Assembly: GCA_029850565.1 (NCBI GenBank) | Contig: JARCRR010000239.1 | Coordinates: forward strand, 1-10,219 | Source of the DNA: Gallionella sp. | GTDB lineage: Bacteria; Pseudomonadota; Gammaproteobacteria; Burkholderiales; Gallionellaceae | Direction of reading: 5' to 3' | DNA length: 10,219 nt | In this document: in pieces, positions 1-5,965 of the stretch | Numbering within the stretch: position 1 is the first letter of the stretch | Layout of the letters: each line of letters begins with the position of its first letter | Translations under genes and position numbers: made by a program | Notes under the pieces: generated by a model | Database searches by the model: none | What the model was told of the DNA's origin: nothing | Seen by the model: the letters and a program-made list of their open reading frames with translations, nothing else

Positions 1-755
1 CCCAGTGATTGCATGGCGGCAGACTCCAGCGCCTCTTCCTGTGTCATCTGCGGCAGGATGCCGGGAAAGCGCGCGGCCAACATGCTCTTGCCGGTGCCCG
101 GAGGGCCGCTCATGAGCACAGAGTGCGACCCTGCCGCCGCAATCTCCAATGCGCGTTTGGATTGCGCCTGCCCTTTCACTTCGGACATATCGGCGTAGTA
201 CGGCGCGACGCTTTTGATTTCGGGAATGTGTCGTGTGATTGGCTCGCGTCCGGCAAGATGAGCGACAACTTGTAGCAACGATCGCGCGGGAAACACCACA
301 GCATCTTCCACCAGCGCAGCTTCCGGCGCGTTCACGGCAGGCAGGATAAATGCTCGCCCGCTGTTCGCGGCACGATAGGTCATTGCCAATGCGCCGCGTA
401 TCGCGCGTAGCTCACCCGTCAGCGCCAGCTCTCCGGCGTACTCATATTCGGTGAGTTTGTCGGAAGGTATCTGCCCCGAGGCCGCGAGGATACCCAGCGC
501 GATGGGCAGATCGAAACGTCCGCTCTCCTTAGGCAGATCGGCAGGAGCAAGATTGACGGTGATACGTTTCGCGGGAAATTCGAACTGGCAATTCTGCAAA
601 GCGGCGCGCACACGGTCTTTGCTTTCTTTTACCTCCGCTTCAGCCAAGCCGACGATAGTAAATTGGGGCAAGCCATTGGCGAGATGCACCTCGACGGTAA
701 CCAGCGCGGCATCCATGCCCGCCAGTCCGCGACTGTATAGAACAGCCAACCCCAT
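1..755 (-). CDS. comM: ComM/YifB-family Mg-chelatase-like AAA+ ATPase, N-terminal part (cut by window edge)
   Basis: Reading leftwards from an ATG at 753-755 there is an open frame to the window edge, 251 residues, beginning MGLAVLYSRGLAGMDAALV. Residues about 15-130 match the ChlI / Lon-protease-like fold that opens this family (VEVHLANGLPQFTIVGLAEAEVKESKDRVRAAL, written here in parts: NGLPQFTIVGL and ESKDRVRAAL). A Walker A loop, GPPGTGKS, lies at residues 217-224 and starts the Mg_chelatase AAA+ domain. The family is about 500 residues, so roughly half is missing beyond base 1. Known members (ComM of Haemophilus, Vibrio) are hexameric helicases that promote branch migration during natural transformation; related YifB proteins are widespread in non-competent bacteria, so competence here is only inferred. 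The start lies 6 bases after the ubiK stop, which suggests cotranscription. Confidence 0.93.
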   Translation of the reverse strand, partial: MGLAVLYSRGLAGMDAALVTVEVHLANGLPQFTIVGLAEAEVKESKDRVRAALQNCQFEFPAKRITVNLAPADLPKESGRFDLPIALGILAASGQIPSDKLTEYEYAGELALTGELRAIRGALAMTYRAANSGRAFILPAVNAPEAALVEDAVVFPARSLLQVVAHLAGREPITRHIPEIKSVAPYYADMSEVKGQAQSKRALEIAAAGSHSVLMSGPPGTGKSMLAARFPGILPQMTQEEALESAAMQSL

Positions 756-761
756 GATGCG

Positions 762-971
762 TTACTCAGCTTCTAGTGCGGCAAGGCGCGCTTCCAACTT
801 TGCCAGACGCTGTTCCAGCACTTCATACTCTTCGCGTGAAACCAGATCGAGCTTGGCGAAACCTTGCGCCATCAATGCGCGGGCGTTCTTCTCGAAGTCT
901 TTGGCAGGACTATTGGCAACGACATCGTTCAATTTGGCTGACATATCTTCAAAGAATTTTGCGTTCATCAT
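762..971 (-). CDS. ubiK: Ubiquinone biosynthesis accessory factor UbiK (BMFP domain, YqiC-like)
   Basis: A 69-residue protein beginning MMNAKFFEDMSAKLNDVV. The N-terminal half is an amphipathic helix with the family pattern SAKLND...SPAKDFEKNARALMAQGFAKLDLVSR (in parts: SPAKDFEKNARAL, AQGFAKLDLVSREE). The C-terminal half (about 45-69) is a coiled coil with leucines in heptads (VLEQRLAKLEARLAALEAE). UbiK (formerly YqiC) trimerises, binds lipid and helps the UbiJ-scaffolded complex that makes ubiquinone under air. I chose this start over an in-frame one at 1028 because GAGGAA (979-984, minus strand) sits 7 bases upstream and because the 19 extra residues do not look like the family. The second ATG of the MM pair (968) is equally possible. 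The stop is 6 bases before comM. The comM-ubiK pairing is common in beta- and gammaproteobacteria, often beside glnK-amtB. Confidence 0.9.
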   Translation of the reverse strand: MMNAKFFEDMSAKLNDVVANSPAKDFEKNARALMAQGFAKLDLVSREEYEVLEQRLAKLEARLAALEAE

Positions 972-1020
972 GCTGTGATTCCTCATCCCGGTTAAGTAAA
1001 GCGAGTGTATCAAATCCATC

Positions 1021-1068
1021 CGCACCACCGCAGTGCATCAGCTTCTTTTCGTGCGAGACCTTGGTGCA
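1021..1068 (+). promoter_or_regulatory. Two NtrC-like operators upstream of the porin-glnK-amtB operon
   Basis: Two 17-base imperfect palindromes resemble the enteric NtrC site TGCACCAACATGGTGCA. Site 1 is CGCACCACCGCAGTGCA at 1021-1037 (12 of 17 identical). Site 2 is TGCGAGACCTTGGTGCA at 1052-1068, with a full TTGGTGCA right half and a weaker left half. Their centres (1029 and 1060) are 31 bases apart, about three helical turns, putting them on one DNA face. Relative to the start point predicted from the sigma-54 element they are centred near -132 and -101, close to the arrangement known for the strong NtrC sites of enteric glnA. The match is by eye; no matrix score was computed. The sites also lie upstream of the divergent ubiK gene and might affect it. 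Confidence 0.65.
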
Positions 1069-1134
1069 TCGCATTCTTGGGATGATTTCCGATACAACCA
1101 TCCAAACCCAATAGATACGGGATTTTTAATACTC

Positions 1135-1150
1135 TGGCACGGTTGGTGCT
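1135..1150 (+). promoter_or_regulatory. Sigma-54 (RpoN) -24/-12 promoter for the porin-glnK-amtB operon
   Basis: TGGCAC-GGTTG-GTGCT fits the sigma-54 consensus TGGCAC-N5-TTGCW. The invariant GG (1136-1137) and GC (1148-1149) are at the required spacing, and only one T of the -12 box is changed to G. It predicts transcription starting near 1161 and a leader of about 45 bases before the porin ATG at 1206. Sigma-54 promoters need an enhancer-binding activator, and NtrC-like sites are present about 90 bases upstream. Such promoters are established for glnK-amtB in many proteobacteria. Confidence 0.78.
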
Positions 1151-1205
1151 GATAGGGACGCGTGGATATTTTGTCCCGCTTTGAAACTAAACGAAAGGAA
1201 ATACC

Positions 1206-1952
1206 ATGTTGAAGAAAAAACTGTTGGTTGTTGCTCTGGCTTCTGCTTTCTCTCTGCCTGCCTTGGCAAGTGATCACACTGTGACTGCCAATGTCGGTTT
1301 CGTCAGTGACTATATCTTCCGCGGCATCGCACAAACATCGCACCAACCCGCTGTCCAGGGCGGTATCGACTACGCGCACTCCAGCGGTCTGTATGCTGGC
1401 GTATGGGGCTCCAACGTCAGTTGGATCGGTGACAGTGGTGCAGTCGCTTCTGGCAGCGTAACGATGGAACTCGATACCTATGCAGGCTTCCGTAACACCG
1501 TGATTGAAGATGTAGGTTACGACGTTGGTTATGTACGCTTCAACTACTTGGGTGATTACACAGAAACCGCCGGATTCGCCAAAGCTGATACCCACGAGCT
1601 GTATGGCTCCGCAAGCTACAAGTTCTTGAGCGCCAAATACTCGTACAGCCTCGGCGACTTCCTGACTGTGAAAGATGCTAAAGGAACTAGCTACATCGAA
1701 GTTAATGCCAACTACACTTTGGCAGATACCGGTGTGATGCTGGGTGCGCACGTAGGTAAACAGACATTCAAGCCTTCTTCCGCTTCCATCTATACCTACA
1801 CCGACTACAAGCTCAGTGTGGCTAAAGATTTCAGTGGCTATGTCGTCGGCCTGGCCTACACCAGTACTAACGCTGGCCCGGCATGGACATATGCGACTGG
1901 CGACAAATGGGGAAAGGGCGTAGTAGCGCTTTCCGTACTCCACTCAATGTAA
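1206..1952 (+). CDS. TorF-family putative outer-membrane porin (Gcw_chp type)
   Basis: A 248-residue protein with a clear Sec signal peptide (MLKKKLLVVALASAFSLPALA, cleavage probably before SDHTV). The mature part starts with the family hallmark VGFVSDYIFRGIAQTSHQPA and continues with alternating polar/hydrophobic beta strands containing many Tyr and Gly (YAGVWGSNVSW, YDVGYVRFNYLGD, HELYGSASYKF, SYIEVNANYTL). This is the pattern of TIGR02001/TorF proteins, small beta barrels of the outer membrane; their solutes are mostly unproven. AAAGGAAA-like bases (about 1194-1201) give the ribosome site. It is the first gene of a predicted NtrC/sigma-54 operon with glnK and amtB, so a role in letting ammonium or small nitrogen compounds through the outer membrane is a reasonable inference. 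Oddly, the C-terminus is HSM, not the terminal Phe usual for outer-membrane barrels. Confidence 0.9.
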   Translation: MLKKKLLVVALASAFSLPALASDHTVTANVGFVSDYIFRGIAQTSHQPAVQGGIDYAHSSGLYAGVWGSNVSWIGDSGAVASGSVTMELDTYAGFRNTVIEDVGYDVGYVRFNYLGDYTETAGFAKADTHELYGSASYKFLSAKYSYSLGDFLTVKDAKGTSYIEVNANYTLADTGVMLGAHVGKQTFKPSSASIYTYTDYKLSVAKDFSGYVVGLAYTSTNAGPAWTYATGDKWGKGVVALSVLHSM

Positions 1953-1959
1953 TCGAATG

Positions 1960-1979
1960 GAGGGGGGCCAGCCCCCCTC
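1960..1979 (+). terminator. GC-rich intercistronic hairpin between porin gene and glnK
   Basis: GAGGGGGG (1960-1967) pairs perfectly with CCCCCCTC (1972-1979) around a CCAG loop. No T-run follows, since the next bases are AAACTAAAGGAG, the glnK ribosome site. It is therefore more likely a partial terminator or a 3'-end stabiliser of the porin mRNA than a full stop. It could let the porin be made in excess over GlnK and AmtB. Confidence 0.6.
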
Positions 1980-1998
1980 AAACTAAAGGAGAGTGAAG

Positions 1999-2337
1999 AT
2001 GAAAATGGTCACTGCAATCATCAAGCCGTTCAAGCTGGACGAAGTGCGTGAAGCACTGTCCGCGATGGATGTGCAAGGCATCACCGTTACCGAGGTAAAA
2101 GGTTTCGGTCGCCAAAAGGGACACACCGAGTTGTATCGCGGTGCTGAATACGTTGTGGACTTCCTGCCCAAGATCAAGCTGGAAGCAGCCATCAAGGCAG
2201 ACCAGTTGGAGCGCGTGATCGAGGCGATCGAAAAAGCCGCGATGACCGGCAAGATCGGCGACGGCAAGATCTTCGTGCAAGACCTCGAGCAAGTGATCCG
2301 CATCCGCACCGGCGAAGTCGGTCCGGAAGCCCTTTAA
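1999..2337 (+). CDS. glnK: Nitrogen regulatory PII protein GlnK
   Basis: A 112-residue protein, the standard PII length, beginning MKMVTAIIKPFKLDEVREAL. The T-loop region GRQKGHTELYRGAEYVVDF contains Tyr51, the residue uridylylated by GlnD in proteobacteria. The B-loop TGKIGDGKIF (about residues 83-92) binds ATP/ADP. The C-loop ends VIRIRTGEVGPEAL. PII trimers sense 2-oxoglutarate and ATP/ADP; unmodified GlnK plugs AmtB at the inner membrane. I chose ATG 1999 because AAAGGAGA (1985-1992) is 6 bases upstream and the protein then aligns with GlnK from residue 1; an in-frame GTG at 1993 would add only MK. The amtB gene starts 7 bases after the stop, the classic glnK-amtB arrangement, and both follow the sigma-54 promoter at 1135. 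The family also contains glnB, but the amtB linkage favours glnK. Confidence 0.97.
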   Translation: MKMVTAIIKPFKLDEVREALSAMDVQGITVTEVKGFGRQKGHTELYRGAEYVVDFLPKIKLEAAIKADQLERVIEAIEKAAMTGKIGDGKIFVQDLEQVIRIRTGEVGPEAL

Positions 2338-2344
2338 GGAGAAC

Positions 2345-3835
2345 ATGATGAAGAAGATAATCGCATCACTTACGCTGCTGGCCATGTTGTGCGGCCTCGC
2401 GGCGCCTGCGTTCGCAGAAGAGGCGGCACCTGCCGCAACGACTGCAGTCGTAGCGGCACCGGCTGTGGAAGCAGCTCCCGCTGTTGAAGCTCCGGCAGCA
2501 GCACCCGCACCTGTGCCAAACAAGGGCGATACCGCTTGGATGCTGACCGCCACTCTGCTGGTGATCATGATGTCCATCCCCGGCTTGGCTCTGTTCTATG
2601 GCGGCCTCGTGCGCAGCAAGAACATGCTGTCAATGTTGATGCAAGTGTTCAGCATCTTCGCGCTGATCACCGTGTTGTGGGCGATCTACGGCTACTCGCT
2701 GGCGTTCACCACCGGCAACGCCTTCATCGGCGGCTTCGACAGATTGATGCTGAAAGGCATCTTCGATCCGGTATCGGGCGCTGTTGCCAATGCGGCCACT
2801 TTCAGCAAAGGCGTGTACATCCCCGAGTTCGCCTTCGTCGCCTTCCAAGCAACCTTTGCAGCGATTACGGTAGCACTGGTAGTGGGTGCTTTCGCCGAGC
2901 GTATGAAGTTCGCTTCCGTGATGCTGTTCTCGGCACTGTGGTTCACTTTCGCTTACCTGCCGATCGCTCACATGGTGTGGTTCTGGGCGGGTCCCGATGC
3001 CTACACCGACGCTGCTGCGGCTGAAGCTGCGACTGCAACGGCCGGCTGGTTGTTCGCCAAGGGTGCGCTGGACTTCGCGGGCGGTACCGTGGTTCACATC
3101 AACGCTGCAATCGCGGGTCTGGTAGGTGCATTCCTGGTGGGCAAGCGTATCGGCTACGGCAAAGAACCCATGGCTCCGCACAATCTCGTGATGACCATGA
3201 TCGGCGCAGCACTGCTGTGGGTGGGTTGGTTCGGTTTCAACGCGGGCTCTGCGCTGGAAGCGGGCGGTACAGCCACCCTGGCTTTCGCTAACACTCTGAT
3301 CGCAACGGCGGCGGCTGTGGTGACTTGGTTGGGTGCGGAATGGATGTTGAAGGGCAAGCCTAGCCTGTTGGGTGCAGCTTCGGGTGCAGTGGCAGGTCTG
3401 GTTGCCATCACCCCGGCCTGCGGTTGGGTCGGCATCGGCGGCGGTTTGGCCATCGGCGCACTGGCCGGAGTCACCTGCTTCTGGGGTGTGACTGGTCTGA
3501 AGAAACTGCTTGGTGCGGATGATGCGCTGGACGTGTTCGGCATCCACGGCATCGGCGGTATCTTGGGCGCGTTGCTCACTGGTGTGTTCAACACTTGGAG
3601 CATGGGCGGCACCGGCATCATCGATTACGTGAACAACACCATCGTCGACACCAGCATCAGCGCTCAAGTGTGGATCCAAGCACAGGCTGTGTTGACCACG
3701 ATCATCTGGTCCGGTGTTGTCGCCTACATCTGCTACAAGATCGTCGACCTGACCATCGGTCTGCGTGTGAAGGAAGAAGACGAGCGCGAAGGTCTGGATA
3801 CCACAGCCCACGGCGAGCGTGCTTACAACCTGTAA
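2345..3835 (+). CDS. amtB: Ammonium channel/transporter AmtB
   Basis: A 496-residue integral membrane protein of the Amt/Rh family. Residues 1-24 form a signal peptide (cleavage after APAFA). Residues 25-58 are an Ala/Pro/Val/Glu linker with a repeated APAVEA unit. The channel core begins at about W65 with some eleven membrane helices. Counting from the start, residues equivalent to the E. coli pore are present: Phe-gate F171 (QATF) and F298 (W295-F-G-F), the twin histidines H251 (AGGTVVHIN) and H401 (FGIHGIGG), and D243 (LDFAGG). An Ala-rich insert (YTDAAAAEAATATAGW) precedes H251, compared with the E. coli protein from memory. The cytoplasmic tail GLRVKEEDEREGLD...HGERAYNL is the conserved GlnK-docking region. 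The ribosome site AAGGAGAA overlaps the glnK stop codon. The product conducts ammonium/ammonia into the cytoplasm and is shut by GlnK when nitrogen is ample. Confidence 0.97.
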   Translation: MMKKIIASLTLLAMLCGLAAPAFAEEAAPAATTAVVAAPAVEAAPAVEAPAAAPAPVPNKGDTAWMLTATLLVIMMSIPGLALFYGGLVRSKNMLSMLMQVFSIFALITVLWAIYGYSLAFTTGNAFIGGFDRLMLKGIFDPVSGAVANAATFSKGVYIPEFAFVAFQATFAAITVALVVGAFAERMKFASVMLFSALWFTFAYLPIAHMVWFWAGPDAYTDAAAAEAATATAGWLFAKGALDFAGGTVVHINAAIAGLVGAFLVGKRIGYGKEPMAPHNLVMTMIGAALLWVGWFGFNAGSALEAGGTATLAFANTLIATAAAVVTWLGAEWMLKGKPSLLGAASGAVAGLVAITPACGWVGIGGGLAIGALAGVTCFWGVTGLKKLLGADDALDVFGIHGIGGILGALLTGVFNTWSMGGTGIIDYVNNTIVDTSISAQVWIQAQAVLTTIIWSGVVAYICYKIVDLTIGLRVKEEDEREGLDTTAHGERAYNL

Positions 3836-3848
3836 CCCTCTCCTCCCC

Positions 3849-3869
3849 GGAGCCTCCCCGGCTCCTTTT
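3849..3869 (+). terminator. First hairpin of a tandem terminator after amtB
   Basis: GGAGCC (3849-3854) pairs with GGCTCC (3860-3865) across a TCCCC loop and is followed by TTTT (3866-3869). The 6-bp stem and short T-run make it a weak intrinsic terminator, backed up by the stronger one immediately after. Confidence 0.6.
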
Positions 3870-3870
3870 C

Positions 3871-3897
3871 AAGGGCACCGCAAGGTGCCCTTTTTTT
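3871..3897 (+). terminator. Strong rho-independent terminator after amtB
   Basis: AAGGGCACC (3871-3879) pairs perfectly with GGTGCCCTT (3884-3892) around the GNRA-type loop GCAA, followed by a run of seven T (3891-3897). This is a textbook intrinsic terminator and should end the porin-glnK-amtB transcript before the next gene, which then probably needs its own promoter or relies on read-through. Confidence 0.92.
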
Positions 3898-3927
3898 GAC
3901 AAACCACTAACCGACTGGAGGATATAC

Positions 3928-4209
3928 ATGGCTGGCGAAATGGAACAACTCTTTGCGGTCACAGGACGCATTTGCGTCATGCTCAGAAGAGAGACCAACA
4001 GAATGATCGATGTCGAATGGGCGATCACCAACGCACAATACGCGCGTGAAGTGGTAAGGCTTGCGCGTGACACCAATGTGGCTGAATTGATTGAGTTGGC
4101 GGATCGCATCGAAGCTGCGCACCCACTGCTTCCGAGAGTAAAGCGGGTGGAAATCACGCCTCCGGTGGTATTGCCCGACTCACCTAAATATGTGCAAAGT
4201 CTGCGTTAA
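3928..4209 (+). CDS. Small protein of unknown function (93 residues) downstream of amtB
   Basis: I do not recognise this family. The frame from ATG 3928 has an excellent ribosome site, TGGAGGA, 6-7 bases upstream, which decides the start against a longer frame that only continues as an amtB shadow. The protein MAGEMEQLFAVTGRICVM... has no signal peptide and no membrane helix. It looks mainly alpha-helical: residues about 20-62 (RRETNRMIDVEWAITNAQYA, then VVRLARDTNVAELIELADRI) form two charged helices, followed by a basic PRVKRVEI stretch and a Pro-rich tail ending SLR. It is probably cytoplasmic. The codon style is like the neighbours, so it seems a genuine gene. It is cut off from amtB by the tandem terminator, and a perfect hairpin follows it. 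A link to nitrogen control is only a guess from position. Confidence 0.75.
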   Translation: MAGEMEQLFAVTGRICVMLRRETNRMIDVEWAITNAQYAREVVRLARDTNVAELIELADRIEAAHPLLPRVKRVEITPPVVLPDSPKYVQSLR

Positions 4210-4217
4210 CGCCAGTA

Positions 4218-4242
4218 ATCTGCCGATGGTTTATCGGCAGAT
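4218..4242. terminator. Perfect 10-bp hairpin between convergent genes
   Basis: ATCTGCCGAT (4218-4227) and ATCGGCAGAT (4233-4242) are exact reverse complements around a five-base loop, GGTTT. It starts 9 bases after the stop of the 93-residue gene and lies about 50 bases past the stop of the convergent hydrolase gene. Neither strand has a T-run after the stem, so it may be a Rho-assisted or RNA 3'-end stabilising structure serving both transcripts. Confidence 0.6.
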
Positions 4243-4291
4243 CAAACGCTTCGATTGACAATGGCTTGCTGGTCGGTGATCGGCATGACCG

Positions 4292-5074
4292 TCACTCGTG
4301 AAAATCGGGAAACTGTCTCAAAGAGTAAAAGAAGTCTATATCGTGATTGGGCCACAACTCTGCTTGGGCTTCTTGTCCCAATCGTTTCAATTTGCGTATG
4401 CTCTTAAGGGCCAATGCCTCCTGGCCGTTCCAGCACAATCCGGGAGCGATTTCTTTTTCCAGGTTCTCTGTCAGATCTGCCGCATCTCCGCACAGAATGA
4501 CCGGTAAACCTTTTGGCAACTCGATCCACATCGACATATGCCCCGCCGTATGACCCGGCGTAGAGATCGCCCGCACACCAGGAACCAAATCGTATTCCCC
4601 CTGTTTGATTTGCCACGGGAAGCGATCCGATAGCTCGTCGGTAAAATAGGCCGGATCGAAATCAGCGCGGGCGGAGGCAAATTCATCCTTTTGTACATGC
4701 ACCTCGGTGCCGCACACATCGCATAAGCCCCCGGCATGATCGAAATGCAGATGACTCAGGAACACCACGTCGATATCTGCGGGTGTCAGCCCCAGCTTGG
4801 CCAAGTGGTGTGGCAAGCGCTGTGCCTCCTGCATCTCGGGCGCACCAAATGCGAAGGTCTCCTCGTCATAATATTCGGCGCGCAAATAAGGATCGGCGAT
4901 CTTGGCGTAGTCACATCCCACATCGAACAGGATGCGCCCATTACGCGTCTCGATCAGATAGGCGAGGATGGGCGCTTGGATCATCTTGCCGTGGCCTCGA
5001 TTGCGCGTGGACAGTGATTTGTCGTAACGATGAATGGCGGTCAGCAACGGTCGCAGTCTCAGGACTTGGCTCAT
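4292..5074 (-). CDS. Metallo-beta-lactamase-fold hydrolase, N-acyl-homoserine-lactonase-like
   Basis: A 260-residue cytoplasmic protein (no signal peptide). The zinc-site motif HLHFDHAGG supplies H108, H110, D112 and H113; PGHTAGH supplies H175; CGDAAD supplies the bridging D197; and PNHD supplies H244. Order and spacing match dizinc lactonases such as AiiA/AttM of the MBL superfamily, which open the ring of acyl-homoserine lactone signals. Other MBL-fold enzymes share these ligands, so AHL as substrate is inferred. AAGGGAA (minus strand, 5080-5086) lies about 5 bases before the ATG. The ATG overlaps the stop codon of the upstream EamA gene (shared ATGA, 5071-5074), implying translational coupling. 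It is the last gene of the minus-strand cassette. Confidence 0.85.
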   Translation of the reverse strand: MSQVLRLRPLLTAIHRYDKSLSTRNRGHGKMIQAPILAYLIETRNGRILFDVGCDYAKIADPYLRAEYYDEETFAFGAPEMQEAQRLPHHLAKLGLTPADIDVVFLSHLHFDHAGGLCDVCGTEVHVQKDEFASARADFDPAYFTDELSDRFPWQIKQGEYDLVPGVRAISTPGHTAGHMSMWIELPKGLPVILCGDAADLTENLEKEIAPGLCWNGQEALALKSIRKLKRLGQEAQAELWPNHDIDFFYSLRQFPDFHE

Positions 5075-5964
5075 GGTGATTCCCTTACTGTTTCAGTGCG
5101 CGCCTCGATGACGGCTGCGGATAAGATCAACGTGCCGCCAACCGCTTCGCGCCAAGATAGGTGTTCGCCTCCGATCAATACTGCCGAAAACACCGCCACC
5201 ACCAGCTCACCCAACAGCAGAATAGCTGCTCGGCCTGCATGCAGTCGTGCGACCCCATAGAAGGTGACCAGCGTTCCCGGCAATATCCATAGCAGACCCA
5301 GCGCCAACATTGAGCCAACTTGCTGCTTGCCGGGAATCGACGTAGTCCCTGCCCCAAACAGTAGAAAGCCGAATGCGATCAAGGCACACCCGCCTATCAT
5401 CGCCGTTGCTCGCACCGAGTCGGTCAGATGATGGCCGACACGCACCGCCACATTGTTGAGCGCAAATGCCATACCCGAGGAAAGCGCCAGCAGGTCGATC
5501 ATCGAAAGCGGTGCGGAAAGCAATTCGGGACCTCCCAACGTTGCAGCCAATCCTGCCAACGCCAGTACCAACGAGAAGAGACGCAGGCGGGTGAACAACT
5601 CCCCCAGAAAGATACGTGCGGCCAATATCGTCCACACCGGCGCAAGGAAAAACAACAGCATCACGCGCACCACGCTGCCCTCGGTGAGCGCGGTAACCAA
5701 CGAAGCATTGGCCCAACCGCCCATCAGCATGATGATGGCCAATAGCCCGAGCTGATCACGCCACTGGCTCACACTACACCAGGCGAACGGCAACAGGATG
5801 AATGCGGCAAGACCATAGGAAAACACCTGCACGATGCTGCCGGAAGCACCGATCCCATCCAAAGCTTTGAGCGGCCACCACAGCATGCCCCAGAACAAAG
5901 CGCCCACCAGCAGTGCGCTGACTGCCTTGCCTTCACGGGGTTGAAGCGTAGCCACGATGGTCAT
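5071..5964 (-). CDS. EamA/DMT-superfamily inner-membrane transporter
   Basis: A 297-residue protein with about ten hydrophobic helices arranged as two EamA repeats (about residues 14-140 and 150-285). Typical signatures are ALFWGMLWWPLKAL at the start of repeat 1, FFLAPVWTILAARIFLGE at its end, and LLGELVVAVFSAVLIGGEHLS closing repeat 2; the Pro/Glu pattern before helix 5 and helix 10 is characteristic. Members export amino acids, metabolites or drugs; the substrate cannot be read from the sequence. Its ATG is separated from the desaturase stop by a single base (TGA-G-ATG), and its own stop overlaps the hydrolase start by 4 bases, so the three genes are almost surely one translational unit. 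It has no strong ribosome site of its own, consistent with coupling. Confidence 0.9.
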   Translation of the reverse strand: MTIVATLQPREGKAVSALLVGALFWGMLWWPLKALDGIGASGSIVQVFSYGLAAFILLPFAWCSVSQWRDQLGLLAIIMLMGGWANASLVTALTEGSVVRVMLLFFLAPVWTILAARIFLGELFTRLRLFSLVLALAGLAATLGGPELLSAPLSMIDLLALSSGMAFALNNVAVRVGHHLTDSVRATAMIGGCALIAFGFLLFGAGTTSIPGKQQVGSMLALGLLWILPGTLVTFYGVARLHAGRAAILLLGELVVAVFSAVLIGGEHLSWREAVGGTLILSAAVIEARTETVRESP

Positions 5965-5965
5965 C

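Noticed and set aside
1038..1943. A 301-codon open frame antisense to the porin gene
   Set aside because: It mirrors the porin codon pattern, resembles no known family, and the plus strand carries a clear signal peptide and TorF signature.
2630..3811. A 393-codon open frame antisense to amtB
   Set aside because: The composition (many His, Gln, Asp, Arg) is typical of an antisense shadow of a GC-rich membrane-protein gene; there is no ribosome site or recognisable domain.
3896..3926. Sigma-70 promoter for the 93-residue gene, from a perfect TTGACA at 3896-3901
   Set aside because: At a 17-base spacing the -10 region reads AGGATA, a poor match, and overlaps the ribosome site; the TTGACA is partly made from the terminator T-run.
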